Positions 8,817 through 17,308 of a stretch of DNA of 64,000 nucleotides are shown piece after piece (positions within the stretch are counted from its first letter, which is position 1; each line of letters opens with the position of its first letter). Source of the stretch: Flavobacterium psychrophilum (GTDB lineage: Bacteria > Bacteroidota > Bacteroidia > Flavobacteriales > Flavobacteriaceae). The notes beneath the pieces were generated by a model. The model ran no database searches. It was not told where the DNA came from and was given only the letters and a program-made list of their open reading frames with translations. A program made the position numbers and the translations under genes. The stretch covers positions 1-64,000 of the forward strand of contig CAMCFT010000002.1 of NCBI GenBank assembly GCA_945874225.1, read 5' to 3'.

Positions 8817-9122
8817 ATGGGGAATTTAAAAAAACGCTGGGGAATTACTTCCAATTATCAATTGGTTATCATTTTTGTGGTTTTTGCCATTACAGGTTCT
8901 ACTGCCGCAAAAATTTCTAATTTGATGATGGAATTATTGGGTATTTATGAAAAAGATATCCATTGGTTTTTATATTACCTCTTATTAATAATTTTGGTAT
9001 TGCCTCTATATCCTTTTATATTAATGGCATTTGGCTATCTTTTTGGACAATCAAAATTCTTCTTCCCGTTTTCAAAAAAAATGCTGAAAAGTATGGGATT
9101 GGGCTTTATTTTCAGAAAGTAA
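8817..9122 (+). CDS. Small conserved membrane protein
   Basis: A 101-residue protein starting MGNLKKRWGI. It has two hydrophobic segments (about 14-33 and 48-75) and a basic C-terminus (PFSKKMLKSMGLGFIFRK). It resembles the DUF6787-type small membrane proteins of Flavobacteriia (from memory). The ATG at 8817 was chosen because the longer TTG start would begin inside the -7 box. Function is unknown. Confidence 0.7.
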   Translation: MGNLKKRWGITSNYQLVIIFVVFAITGSTAAKISNLMMELLGIYEKDIHWFLYYLLLIILVLPLYPFILMAFGYLFGQSKFFFPFSKKMLKSMGLGFIFRK

Positions 9123-9131
9123 AATCGTAAA

Positions 9132-9425
9132 TTATTTTTCTTTTTTAATCCAATATTTATAAATCCAAGTCAGCGTAAAAGACGGAATCACATCAGTAAA
9201 AGGAATAATTTCTTCCAAAAAAGCGAAAATCCCACCCACTTTTCCAATGGTTCCTTTGTACATTCTTGTCATCAAAAAACCAGCAATTGGCGCCCAAACC
9301 ACATCTGAGAATTCTCCCAAAAATGGAATTGTAAATGACAACATTCCGATACCGTCAAACAATATTCCCAGAATAAGATTTCTGTTTTTGTTATTTACGA
9401 ATTCAACCTCTGTTTCTTTGGACAT
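9132..9425 (-). CDS. Small conserved membrane protein
   Basis: A 97-residue protein with three hydrophobic stretches (about 15-35, 42-60 and 70-90) and charged ends (MSKETEVEF at the start, IKKEK at the end). It is convergent with the preceding small membrane protein, leaving only nine bases between them. No family was recognised with certainty and there are no catalytic motifs. Confidence 0.65.
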   Translation of the reverse strand: MSKETEVEFVNNKNRNLILGILFDGIGMLSFTIPFLGEFSDVVWAPIAGFLMTRMYKGTIGKVGGIFAFLEEIIPFTDVIPSFTLTWIYKYWIKKEK

Positions 9426-9553
9426 TTTCTAAAAATTTTCAAAACAAATATACAAATCCAATGCCATTTTAGATTATAGATTTAAGATATTAGATTTAAA
9501 ATTGCATCAAAATATAGAAAATCTTTGTTTCTTTGTGGAAACAGTTTCAATCA

Positions 9554-10213
9554 ATGATACAAGCAAAAAACATACATAAATATTACGATCAACTTCATGT
9601 ACTCAAAGGAGTTGATTTACATATCGAGAAAGGCGAAATTGTTTCCATCGTTGGTGCTTCCGGAGCAGGAAAAACAACACTTTTGCAAATCCTTGGAACA
9701 TTAGACAAACCCACTGTCGAAAATGGAATAGAATTGAAAATCAATGGGCAAGATATTCTGACGATGAATGATAAAACACTGTCAAAATTCAGAAACCTTA
9801 ATTTGGGTTTTATCTTCCAATTTCATCAGTTATTGCCTGAATTCACTGCCTTGGAAAATGTTTGCATTCCGGCTTATATTGCCAATAAATCCAGAAACGA
9901 AACTGAAACCGAAGCTAAAAGATTATTAGAATATCTTGGGCTTTCACATCGAATCAACCACAAACCCAATGAACTTTCAGGTGGAGAACAACAACGCGTG
10001 GCTGTAGCGAGAGCTTTAATCAACAAACCAGCTATCATTTTTGCCGATGAACCTTCGGGAAATCTTGACACCCATTCTGCCGAAAATTTACACCAATTAT
10101 TTTTTAAACTTCGCGATGAATTCGGACAAACCTTCGTGATTGTTACCCATAACGAGGAACTTGCCAATATGGCGGATAGAAAATTAGTGATGGTGGATGG
10201 ATTGATAAGTTAG
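9554..10213 (+). CDS. lolD: ABC transporter ATP-binding protein, LolD-like
   Basis: A 219-residue ATPase of the MacB/LolD subgroup. Walker A is GASGAGKTT (about 35-43), the signature is [15 protein letters not shown] (about 138-152), and Walker B is [12 protein letters not shown]. LolCDE releases lipoproteins from the inner membrane for transfer to the outer membrane; in Bacteroidota lolD commonly stands apart from lolCE, and no permease gene is adjacent here. The start is the ATG at 9554 ([11 protein letters not shown]); the in-frame TTG at 9533 would add only seven unconserved residues. Assignment to LolD rather than another MacB-type exporter is by overall resemblance. Confidence 0.85.
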   Translation: MIQAKNIHKYYDQLHVLKGVDLHIEKGEIVSIVGASGAGKTTLLQILGTLDKPTVENGIELKINGQDILTMNDKTLSKFRNLNLGFIFQFHQLLPEFTALENVCIPAYIANKSRNETETEAKRLLEYLGLSHRINHKPNELSGGEQQRVAVARALINKPAIIFADEPSGNLDTHSAENLHQLFFKLRDEFGQTFVIVTHNEELANMADRKLVMVDGLIS

Positions 10214-10310
10214 CAGTATTTAGATGACAGGTTGCAGATTTCAGAAAAAGAAAAAATCCGTTTCAATCAGTGTTTTGCTTTAGCAAATCCATACTATCAG
10301 CGTTCTAATT

Positions 10311-11075
10311 ATGAATTCATTCGAACTCAAATCCTTTCTCGACGAAAAAGTACTTCAATACAATACCCTTGATTTTATCGAAAGTGATCCCGTCCAAATT
10401 CCGCATTTATTTTCATTAAAAGAAGATATTGAAATTGCAGGATTTTTGAGCGCTACTATTGCTTGGGGCAATCGCAAAATGATTATCAAAAATGCGCACA
10501 AGATGATGGATTTGATGGGGAATTCTCCTTATGATTTTGTGATGTCACATAATGAAGATGATTTGGAACGGTTGGATTCTTTTGTTCACAGAACATTTAA
10601 TGGACAGGATTTTGCCAGTTTTATAAAAGGTTTACAACACATTTACAACCACCACAATGGACTGGAAGCTATTTTTGCAAAACACCAAGAATCCAATTCG
10701 ATGCAAAAAAGCATTTCTGAATTTAAGAAAGCATTTTTCGAAATTCCGCATCAAAACAGAACCCAGAAACATATTTCTGATCCAATGAATGGTTCCGCAG
10801 CAAAACGTATAAATATGTACCTGAGATGGATGTGCCGCCAAGATAACAAAGGAGTCGATTTAGGGATTTGGAAAAGCATTTCACCTTCACTCCTCTCTTG
10901 TCCGCTCGATGTCCATTCCGGAAATGTAGCTCGAAAACTGGGGTTGCTTACCCGAAAACAAAACGATGGAAAAGCCTTAGCGGAATTAGATGCAAAATTG
11001 CGCGAACTAGACCCAAATGATCCTGTAAAATACGATTTTGCCTTATTTGGATTGGGAGTTTTTGAAGGATTTTAA
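10311..11075 (+). CDS. TIGR02757 (DUF2400) family protein
   Basis: A 254-residue cytoplasmic protein matching the TIGR02757 family found across Bacteroidota and some other phyla. Typical segments are AGFLSATIAWGNRKMI (about 43-58), RINMYLRWMCRQDNKGVDLGIW (about 167-188) and CPLDVHSGNVARKLGLL (about 199-215). The late segment resembles the helix-hairpin-helix glycosylase fold region, and weak kinship to base-excision glycosylases has been suggested for the family. No biochemical function is established. It follows the lolD-like gene after about 100 bases. Confidence 0.85.
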   Translation: MNSFELKSFLDEKVLQYNTLDFIESDPVQIPHLFSLKEDIEIAGFLSATIAWGNRKMIIKNAHKMMDLMGNSPYDFVMSHNEDDLERLDSFVHRTFNGQDFASFIKGLQHIYNHHNGLEAIFAKHQESNSMQKSISEFKKAFFEIPHQNRTQKHISDPMNGSAAKRINMYLRWMCRQDNKGVDLGIWKSISPSLLSCPLDVHSGNVARKLGLLTRKQNDGKALAELDAKLRELDPNDPVKYDFALFGLGVFEGF

Positions 11076-11213
11076 GTAGAACTTTTTGTAAATAAAAAGT
11101 TAAATTTCTTTTAAATATATTCTGAATTAATTAAATTTATAAGTTAAAAAATCTTTTTGCCATTGGCGCGGAAAAAAAATTACAAAGAAATACTAATTTA
11201 ATTCCATAAAAAG

Positions 11214-11606
11214 ATGAAACCTTCCATTAAATTATTACATTGGACACCAAGGATTATTTGTATTTTGTCAATACTATTTATAAGTATTTTTGCTACCGAC
11301 GCCTTTGAACAAGGTAATACTATTTGGCAACAACTTGCCAGTTTGGCCTTGCATCTTATCCCAACTTTTATCTTGACGGCTTTACTTATCATTGCCTGGA
11401 AATGGGAAAATCTCGGAGGGCTTCTTTTTATACTTATAGGTATTGCTTCAAGTCCATTTATCTTTATGCTTAATCACAATCGAAATCATTTATCTATCGG
11501 TCAGTGCCTTGGAATAATTGCAATGATTAATCTTCCATTTGTTGTTGTAGGTATTCTTTTTATAATTAGTTATTATATGAAGAAAAAAGAGGCAGTACCT
11601 TCCTGA
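11214..11606 (+). CDS. Four-helix conserved membrane protein
   Basis: A 130-residue integral membrane protein with four predicted transmembrane segments (about 13-30, 42-62, 69-86 and 98-121) and a basic C-terminus (YYMKKKEAVPS). It resembles an uncharacterised Flavobacteriia family (DUF7670-like, from memory). Small loops and the absence of conserved polar residues in the helices argue against an enzyme. It stands alone between the TIGR02757 gene and the helicase. Confidence 0.72.
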   Translation: MKPSIKLLHWTPRIICILSILFISIFATDAFEQGNTIWQQLASLALHLIPTFILTALLIIAWKWENLGGLLFILIGIASSPFIFMLNHNRNHLSIGQCLGIIAMINLPFVVVGILFIISYYMKKKEAVPS

Positions 11607-11630
11607 ATTTTTCATTAGTATTAAATAACG

Positions 11631-11638
11631 TACCTTTG
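11631..11638 (+). promoter_or_regulatory. -7 box of the DEAD-box helicase gene
   Basis: TACCTTTG matches TAnnTTTG, 18 bases upstream of the ATG at 11656. This implies a very short 5' leader. Confidence 0.55.
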
Positions 11639-11655
11639 CACAAAATTTACGTTTT

Positions 11656-13005
11656 ATGACCACTTTCGAACAATTCAATCTTCCAAAATCTGTACAAAAA
11701 GCAATTGACGATTTAGGATTTGTCACACCAACTCCCATTCAGGAAAAAACTTTTTCTGTGATTATGTCTGGTCGTGATATGATGGGAATTGCTCAAACCG
11801 GAACGGGTAAAACTTTCGCTTACTTATTGCCTTTATTAAAACTATATAAATTCACGCCTGGTCATACTCCCAAAATAGTAATTCTGGTTCCAACAAGAGA
11901 ACTTGTCGTACAGGTGGTTGAGGAAGTAGAAAAATTGACCAAATATATGTCAGTCCGCACTGTTGGTATTTTTGGAGGCGTCAACATTAATACTCAGAAA
12001 ACTACTGTTTATCAAGGATGTGACATACTAGTGGGTACTCCTGGACGAATTATGGATTTAACATTAGACAATGTAATTCGTTTTGAAGAAATGCAAAAAT
12101 TGGTTATAGATGAGTTCGATGAAATGCTTAATTTAGGTTTTCGCACACAATTGACAGCTATTTTAGCAATGATGCCAAAAAAACGTCAAAACATACTATT
12201 TTCGGCTACAATGACAGACGAAGTAGATAAAGTTTTAAACGACTACTTTGATTATCCGGAAGAAGTTACACTTTCTGCTTCAGGAACACCGTTGGAAAAC
12301 ATCACTCAAATTACGTATAACGTTCCCAACTTTAACACCAAAATTAATCTTCTGAAACACTTATTGCAAACCGATGAAAGCACGAGTCGTGTTTTAGTTT
12401 TTGTGAACAACAAGAAGATTTCGGATATGGTTCACGAACGAATTGAAGAAGATTTTGATGGTCAATTTGGAGTAATCCACTCCAATAAATCTCAAAATTA
12501 TCGTTTGAGTACGATGGCTTCCTTTCAAGAAGGAAATCTTCGCGGATTAATCACTACCGATATTATGGCGAGAGGTTTGGATATTTCCAATATTACGCAC
12601 GTTATCAACTTCGAAATGCCTGAACTCCCTGAATTGTATATGCACCGTATTGGTAGAACCGGTCGTGCTGATGCTACAGGAACAGCAATCAGTTTCATCA
12701 CGCCTCGTGAAGAAGAATCAAAATTTGCCATTGAACTATTAATGAATATGGAATTAGAAATTCAAGATTTTCCTTCGGAAGTCGAAATTTCATCTAAATT
12801 AATTGAACCTGAAAAAGACCGACAACCGATTAAATTTTTAATGAAAAAACAAAAATTAGATGGTGATGGAGCTTTTCACGAGAAAACTAAAAAGAATAAA
12901 AAAGTCAATCTTGGTGGTCCTGGTGTAACAAAAAAGAAAACGCACGGTTCTGTCAATAGAAATATGCTTAAAAACCAAGCCAAAAAACGTAAGGATAAAA
13001 AATAG
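11656..13005 (+). CDS. DEAD-box RNA helicase
   Basis: A 449-residue ATP-dependent RNA helicase. The Q motif lies in GFVTPTPIQEKTF, Walker A in AQTGTGKTFAY (about 50-60), motif II reads DEFD rather than DEAD (about 154-157), motif III is SAT, and motif VI is HRIGRTGR. The lysine-rich C-terminal tail (from about 410) probably contacts RNA. Such proteins remodel RNA in ribosome assembly, decay or cold adaptation. The gene is monocistronic. The Ala-to-Phe change in motif II is unusual, but the ATPase Asp-Glu pair is kept. Confidence 0.94.
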   Translation: MTTFEQFNLPKSVQKAIDDLGFVTPTPIQEKTFSVIMSGRDMMGIAQTGTGKTFAYLLPLLKLYKFTPGHTPKIVILVPTRELVVQVVEEVEKLTKYMSVRTVGIFGGVNINTQKTTVYQGCDILVGTPGRIMDLTLDNVIRFEEMQKLVIDEFDEMLNLGFRTQLTAILAMMPKKRQNILFSATMTDEVDKVLNDYFDYPEEVTLSASGTPLENITQITYNVPNFNTKINLLKHLLQTDESTSRVLVFVNNKKISDMVHERIEEDFDGQFGVIHSNKSQNYRLSTMASFQEGNLRGLITTDIMARGLDISNITHVINFEMPELPELYMHRIGRTGRADATGTAISFITPREEESKFAIELLMNMELEIQDFPSEVEISSKLIEPEKDRQPIKFLMKKQKLDGDGAFHEKTKKNKKVNLGGPGVTKKKTHGSVNRNMLKNQAKKRKDKK

Positions 13006-13015
13006 TTCTCAGTCT

Positions 13016-13047
13016 CAGTTTTCAGTGCTCACTGTGACTGAAAACTG
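13016..13047. terminator. Palindrome between convergent genes (CAGTTTTCAGT family)
   Basis: A perfect 11-bp inverted repeat, CAGTTTTCAGT / ACTGAAAACTG, with a 10-base loop lies between the helicase and the convergent lactonase gene. It has no T-run, so terminator function is uncertain. A related but longer palindromic stretch occurs at 19594-19660, also between convergent genes, which suggests a dispersed repeat family. Confidence 0.5.
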
Positions 13048-13063
13048 CAATTTATTACGGAAA

Positions 13064-14176
13064 TTAAATCTTCGTAAAAACCAAACAAACCGGAGAACAC
13101 AAGGGAATTCTTTTGCCAGTATCCGTTAGACTTCCTTTTGTTTTATCTCTTTTGAAAATCACAATTTCATTTGTATATTGATGGCCTACTAAAAGAAAAT
13201 TTCCTGTTGGGTCAATGACGAAATTTCGAGGTCCTTTTCCTAAAGTGCTCGTTCTTTGCACGAATTCTAATTTTCCGTTTTTCAAAATCTTGAAAGCTGA
13301 AATATCATTAGCCGTTCCTCGATTGGTTGCATACAGAAATTTCCCGTCAGGCGAAATATGTATATCAGCAGCTCCAATATCTCCTTTAAAATCTGAGGCA
13401 ACAACAGTAGTTTCGCTTACTTTGGCTAATTTACCGTTGGCATAACTAAATGAAGATATAGTGCCATCTAATTCTTGTAAAACATAAACAAATTTTCCGT
13501 CATTACTAAAGATTAAATGTCTAGGTCCACCACCCGGAGTAACAGAAACACTACTTTTTAATTTTAAAACTTCAGTACCTCCATTTGGATTGTATTGATA
13601 AACATAAACCTTATCAGTTCCTAAATCATTAGCCAAAACATATTTTTTATCAGGAGAAAAATACACCATATGAGCGTGAGGTGCTTCCTGCCGTTTTTCA
13701 TTAATTCCTTTACCTGAATGTTGAACCACCTGCGTAACTTCTCCAATACTACCATCATTATTTTTAACAAAAACCGAAATACTACCACTAGAATAATTGG
13801 CCGTAATTACATTTTTATCATCATTAATAATGTAACAACAATTTTGTCCTTTTGATAACTCTGAATTGATAAAATCTAGTTTTCCTTCTTTCGAATCAAA
13901 TTTAAAAGCACTTACGGCACTTTGCTTATCATTTTCACTCACAGAATAAACAAATTTATTATCATTTGAAACAGTTAAATAACTAGGATTTATGATGTTT
14001 TCAGTGCTATTTTTAAAATTTAAATCCGCTGTTTTAGAATCGAATTCGTAAACATAAATTCCTTTGCTGTCACAGCTTTTAGTATACGTTCCAATTAATA
14101 AATTGAACTTGTTTTCTTGTGCTTGCAAAGTACTGAAAGCCAAAATGGAAAGAAGAATACTGTATGTTTTTTTCAT
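13064..14176 (-). CDS. Secreted lactonase-fold (seven-bladed propeller) protein
   Basis: A 370-residue protein of the lactonase / 6-phosphogluconolactonase-like (YbhE, PF10282) family. A signal peptide ends near LQAQ (residue 19), so it is exported. Repeating beta-propeller blades are seen, for example LLIGTYT at the N-terminus, PHAHMVYFSPDKKYVLANDLGTDKVYVY, GGGPRHLIFSNDGKFVYVL and ADIHISPDGKFLYATNRG. Family members hydrolyse sugar lactones, but the export signal makes a role in the pentose phosphate pathway doubtful. It is monocistronic and has no sugar-metabolism neighbours. Confidence 0.85.
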   Translation of the reverse strand: MKKTYSILLSILAFSTLQAQENKFNLLIGTYTKSCDSKGIYVYEFDSKTADLNFKNSTENIINPSYLTVSNDNKFVYSVSENDKQSAVSAFKFDSKEGKLDFINSELSKGQNCCYIINDDKNVITANYSSGSISVFVKNNDGSIGEVTQVVQHSGKGINEKRQEAPHAHMVYFSPDKKYVLANDLGTDKVYVYQYNPNGGTEVLKLKSSVSVTPGGGPRHLIFSNDGKFVYVLQELDGTISSFSYANGKLAKVSETTVVASDFKGDIGAADIHISPDGKFLYATNRGTANDISAFKILKNGKLEFVQRTSTLGKGPRNFVIDPTGNFLLVGHQYTNEIVIFKRDKTKGSLTDTGKRIPLCSPVCLVFTKI

Positions 14177-14244
14177 ATTTATGGCATTATTATCTATTGT
14201 TTTTTTAATCTAATTGCGTTTTGATACACTACACATTCTACTCC

Positions 14245-14310
14245 TTTGTCACGCTGAAAGCGTCTCAACTTACAAGAGCACTATCCTTTAGACGCTTCCA
14301 GCGTGACAAA
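14245..14310. repeat. Palindromic repeat with 21-bp arms
   Basis: The left arm (14245-14265, TTTGTCACGCTGAAAGCGTC plus T) and right arm (14290-14310) are inverted repeats with one mismatch, separated by 24 bases. The element is GC-richer than its surroundings and lies between the Bro-N gene and the lactonase gene, both on the minus strand. It looks like a REP-type mobile palindrome and could also attenuate read-through from the Bro-N gene. Confidence 0.7.
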
Positions 14311-14370
14311 TAGCAAGAATAAATATCTCTAAACTACAGAATAACTATAATTTGGTATTACGCTATGTAT

Positions 14371-15198
14371 TTATTGTTTTTTATTATCCAAAAGTGTTTT
14401 TGCAGAGATATTTGTAACTACTTTTTTTCCAGTTTTAGCTTCCAATTCTTTTAAGGCAACTTTAGCAACATTTCCACCTTGTTGAGCCACTTTTTGACTT
14501 TGCTTAAAATTCTTTGGATTTACCGCTTGTGAAATATCTTTGGTCGAAGCTTCGGCTAACATATTCAGAATTAATTCGGTATTGCTCATATTATCCCGAA
14601 GATTTTCTTTTTTTAAACCTTTCAAAATTTTATATTCTTTGGTTGTTTTTTCAGACCAAGCCTTGGTAATAATATCGGTTAATATGGCAAATTGTGCGCC
14701 TTCTTTTAATCCTTTGCTTTTCCATTCATCAGTAAGTTCTTTTCTGATTTCAATACTTTTTAAACGCTGATTAATCCAATTTTCAGAATAACCCAATTGC
14801 AAATAATGTTGCAAAGCTCTGTCAATTCCTATTTCTGGATCTTGCATTTCGTCGAGTCTTTCACTACCAACTTTAGCTAACCAAAGTTTAAAAGGTTCTG
14901 CTTTTGGAGATGGAATAGATTGAATTAAACGGAAAAGTTGCTCTGTATTAGCAATATCTGTTTCCCTCATTTTACCATCTTCAGCAAGCATTTTCAAGTG
15001 TCCGATTTTTTCGGACAGTTCGCTTCCTTCCTTTTTAAGTTTACTTTTCAAATCACTCCAATATTTTCTTGGACGATCAGTTTCTGTAAGAGCTCCTACA
15101 ACATCAACAATAGAGAAATACCATTTTTCTTCTTCTTCATTCCATAAAGAACGAACTTGCTTTTGTTCAAAAAGTTGTAATGCAGTTTCTTTTGTCAT
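14371..15198 (-). CDS. Bro-N (phage antirepressor-like) domain protein
   Basis: A 275-residue protein beginning MTKETALQLFEQKQVRSLW. The N-terminal 100 residues match the Bro-N fold (WYFSIVDVVGALTETDRPRKYWSDL, then LFRLIQSIPSPKAEPFKLWLAKVGSERLDE), a DNA-binding domain of baculovirus BRO proteins and phage antirepressors. The C-terminal half is Lys/Glu-rich and helical with no known motif. Phage neighbours are absent, so this is a chromosomal orphan member. The ATG at 15198 was chosen over an in-frame TTG nine bases upstream. The biological role is unknown. Confidence 0.82.
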   Translation of the reverse strand: MTKETALQLFEQKQVRSLWNEEEEKWYFSIVDVVGALTETDRPRKYWSDLKSKLKKEGSELSEKIGHLKMLAEDGKMRETDIANTEQLFRLIQSIPSPKAEPFKLWLAKVGSERLDEMQDPEIGIDRALQHYLQLGYSENWINQRLKSIEIRKELTDEWKSKGLKEGAQFAILTDIITKAWSEKTTKEYKILKGLKKENLRDNMSNTELILNMLAEASTKDISQAVNPKNFKQSQKVAQQGGNVAKVALKELEAKTGKKVVTNISAKTLLDNKKQ

Positions 15199-15280
15199 AA
15201 TTATCAATTCTATTGCTCAAATATAAACTAAATTCCAACAAAATCTGAAACCCTAATTCTCAAATATAAAATCAAAATAC

Positions 15281-15288
15281 TATCTTTG
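15281..15288 (+). promoter_or_regulatory. -7 box ahead of the BatA-like gene
   Basis: TATCTTTG matches TAnnTTTG. A seven-codon reading frame (15294-15317, encoding MQFTELL) begins at about the expected transcript start, 57 bases before the BatA-like ATG. Both ATGs are followed by CAATTCA. Confidence 0.45.
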
Positions 15289-15350
15289 ACAAATGCAATT
15301 CACTGAACTCCTCTAAAAATATAATTCTGTGAAGTAAACTCAAAAGTAGA

Positions 15351-17279
15351 ATGCAATTCAAACATCCAGAAATCCTCTATTTCCTTTTCTTGTTGGTTAT
15401 ACCAATTCTGGTTCATTTGTTTCAATTGCGACGTTTCAAAAAGGAATATTTCACGAATGTGCGTTTTTTGAAAGAGCTTTCCATACAAACCAGAAAGAGT
15501 TCTAAAATAAAAAAATGGTTGCTTTTAGCCACGCGAATACTTTTGTTAACCTGCATCATTATTGCATTTGCCCAACCTTTTTTTAAAGCCAAAGACAGCA
15601 AAAACAGTTCCAACGAAATGTATATCGTTTTGGACAATTCCTTCTCAATGCAAGCCAAAGGTCAAAAAGGTGAACTCCTAAAAAGAGCTGTTCAGGAATT
15701 ACTCGAAAACACGCCCGAAAATCAAACTTTTTCCTTGATTACCAATTCCGAAACGTTTTGGAATACCGATATCAAATCCATTCGAACAGAATTACAAAAC
15801 CTAAAATATAGTGCTTTGCCATTCCAACTAGAAAGTGCAATGGCGAAAATAAAATCGAGAAAATCAGCTTTCAACAAAGATGTTGTTGTAATTTCGGATG
15901 CCGTTGGTTTGGAATCCAAACAATTAAAAAGTATCGACAAAGATTCCAATACCTATTTTATTATTCCGAAAGCAGAACACGAAAATAATGTTTCAATTGA
16001 CAGCGTTTTTATCCACCAAACGTTGGATGATTTCTATGAAATTGGCTTAAAATTATCCGCTTTTGGCGAAAAAGATAAGGAGATTCCGGTGGCTTTGTAC
16101 AATCAAAACAAACTAGTTGCAAAAACTTTAACGAAGTTTGAAACCAAAAACAAAATAATCTATTTCACCATCCCAAAAAAGGATTTTCACGGTTATGCCT
16201 CCATTATAGACAACGGATTGGAATACGACAACACTTTGTTTTTCAGTATTTCAAAACCTGAAAAAAATAATGTAATCAGCATTGGACAGCCTGAAAAATC
16301 AAACTTTTTATCTAGAATTTACACAAATGACGAATTCAATTTCAATAATTTTGCGATTGGAACTTTGGATTACAATTTGCTCGAAAAGCAGGATGCCATT
16401 ATATTGAACGAACTAGACGAGATTCCGCAAGCTCTTCAAACGACCTTAAAATCTTTTGTCGAAAAAGGGGGAAACCTTGTTCTTATTCCATCGGCTAAAG
16501 CTTCAACAGGAAATTTGAATACGTGTTTGAGAAATTTTGGAAACATCCAATTCAAATCTTTGGAAAACAAAGAAAAATTAATCACTAAAATCAACTTCAG
16601 TCATCCTTTATTTAATGGCGTTTTCGAAAATAAAATCAATAATTTCCAATACCCAAAAACAAAAATTTCCTTTGGAATTGCTAGTTCAAACCCGACAGTT
16701 TTGTATTATGAAGATCTAACAGCATTTTTGACTTCCATCAACAATCCTATTGCTGCGGTTTATGTTTTTGCCTCGCCAATTAATACCGAGAATTCTAATT
16801 TTCAACAATCGCCTTTGATTGTACCTACCTTTTACAAGATGGCAATGAATTATCAAAACACCGGTGTAAATGCAATTATTATTGGTAATAACAATTCGTT
16901 TTTAGTTGATGTCAATTTATCAAAAGACGAAATTCTGAATGTCAAAAATGAGACCGAAACCTTTATTCCCATTCAACAAATCCTGAACGATAAAGTAAAA
17001 TTAACATTCAATGATTTTCCAGAACAAGCCGGGAATTATGGAATTTACAACCAAAAGAAACGTTTGCAAAACATCAGTTTCAACTATAACAGAACCGAAA
17101 GTAATTTGGCTCAAGCCAATGAAAATGTACTTTCCGACTATAATATAATCGATTCCATCTCGACAGTTTTCGATACCTTACAAACAGACAGAACTGACAA
17201 TCAAATTTGGAAATGGTTTATTATCTTTGCATTGCTTTTGCTGGTGACAGAAATGGCAATTATACGATTCGTAAAGTAA
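15351..17279 (+). CDS. BatA-domain / VWA-like membrane protein
   Basis: A 642-residue inner-membrane protein. Residues 1-75 form an N-terminal BatA-type domain (MQFKHPEILYFLFLLVIPILVHLFQLRRF) with two membrane segments. A von Willebrand A-like domain follows, with the MIDAS-like segment VLDNSFSMQAKG (about 91-102) in the DxSxS position. A long periplasmic region with Rossmann-like glutamine-amidotransferase character (FVEKGGNLVLIPSAKA) leads to a last membrane helix (about 620-640). Such proteins are widespread in Bacteroidota and uncharacterised; some relate to the Bat aerotolerance proteins. It is followed after 29 bases by the dihydroorotase homologue and is probably co-transcribed with it. 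Confidence 0.85.
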   Translation: MQFKHPEILYFLFLLVIPILVHLFQLRRFKKEYFTNVRFLKELSIQTRKSSKIKKWLLLATRILLLTCIIIAFAQPFFKAKDSKNSSNEMYIVLDNSFSMQAKGQKGELLKRAVQELLENTPENQTFSLITNSETFWNTDIKSIRTELQNLKYSALPFQLESAMAKIKSRKSAFNKDVVVISDAVGLESKQLKSIDKDSNTYFIIPKAEHENNVSIDSVFIHQTLDDFYEIGLKLSAFGEKDKEIPVALYNQNKLVAKTLTKFETKNKIIYFTIPKKDFHGYASIIDNGLEYDNTLFFSISKPEKNNVISIGQPEKSNFLSRIYTNDEFNFNNFAIGTLDYNLLEKQDAIILNELDEIPQALQTTLKSFVEKGGNLVLIPSAKASTGNLNTCLRNFGNIQFKSLENKEKLITKINFSHPLFNGVFENKINNFQYPKTKISFGIASSNPTVLYYEDLTAFLTSINNPIAAVYVFASPINTENSNFQQSPLIVPTFYKMAMNYQNTGVNAIIIGNNNSFLVDVNLSKDEILNVKNETETFIPIQQILNDKVKLTFNDFPEQAGNYGIYNQKKRLQNISFNYNRTESNLAQANENVLSDYNIIDSISTVFDTLQTDRTDNQIWKWFIIFALLLLVTEMAIIRFVK

Positions 17280-17308
17280 AACGAAATTCAAATAATTAAA
17301 TAAATACT

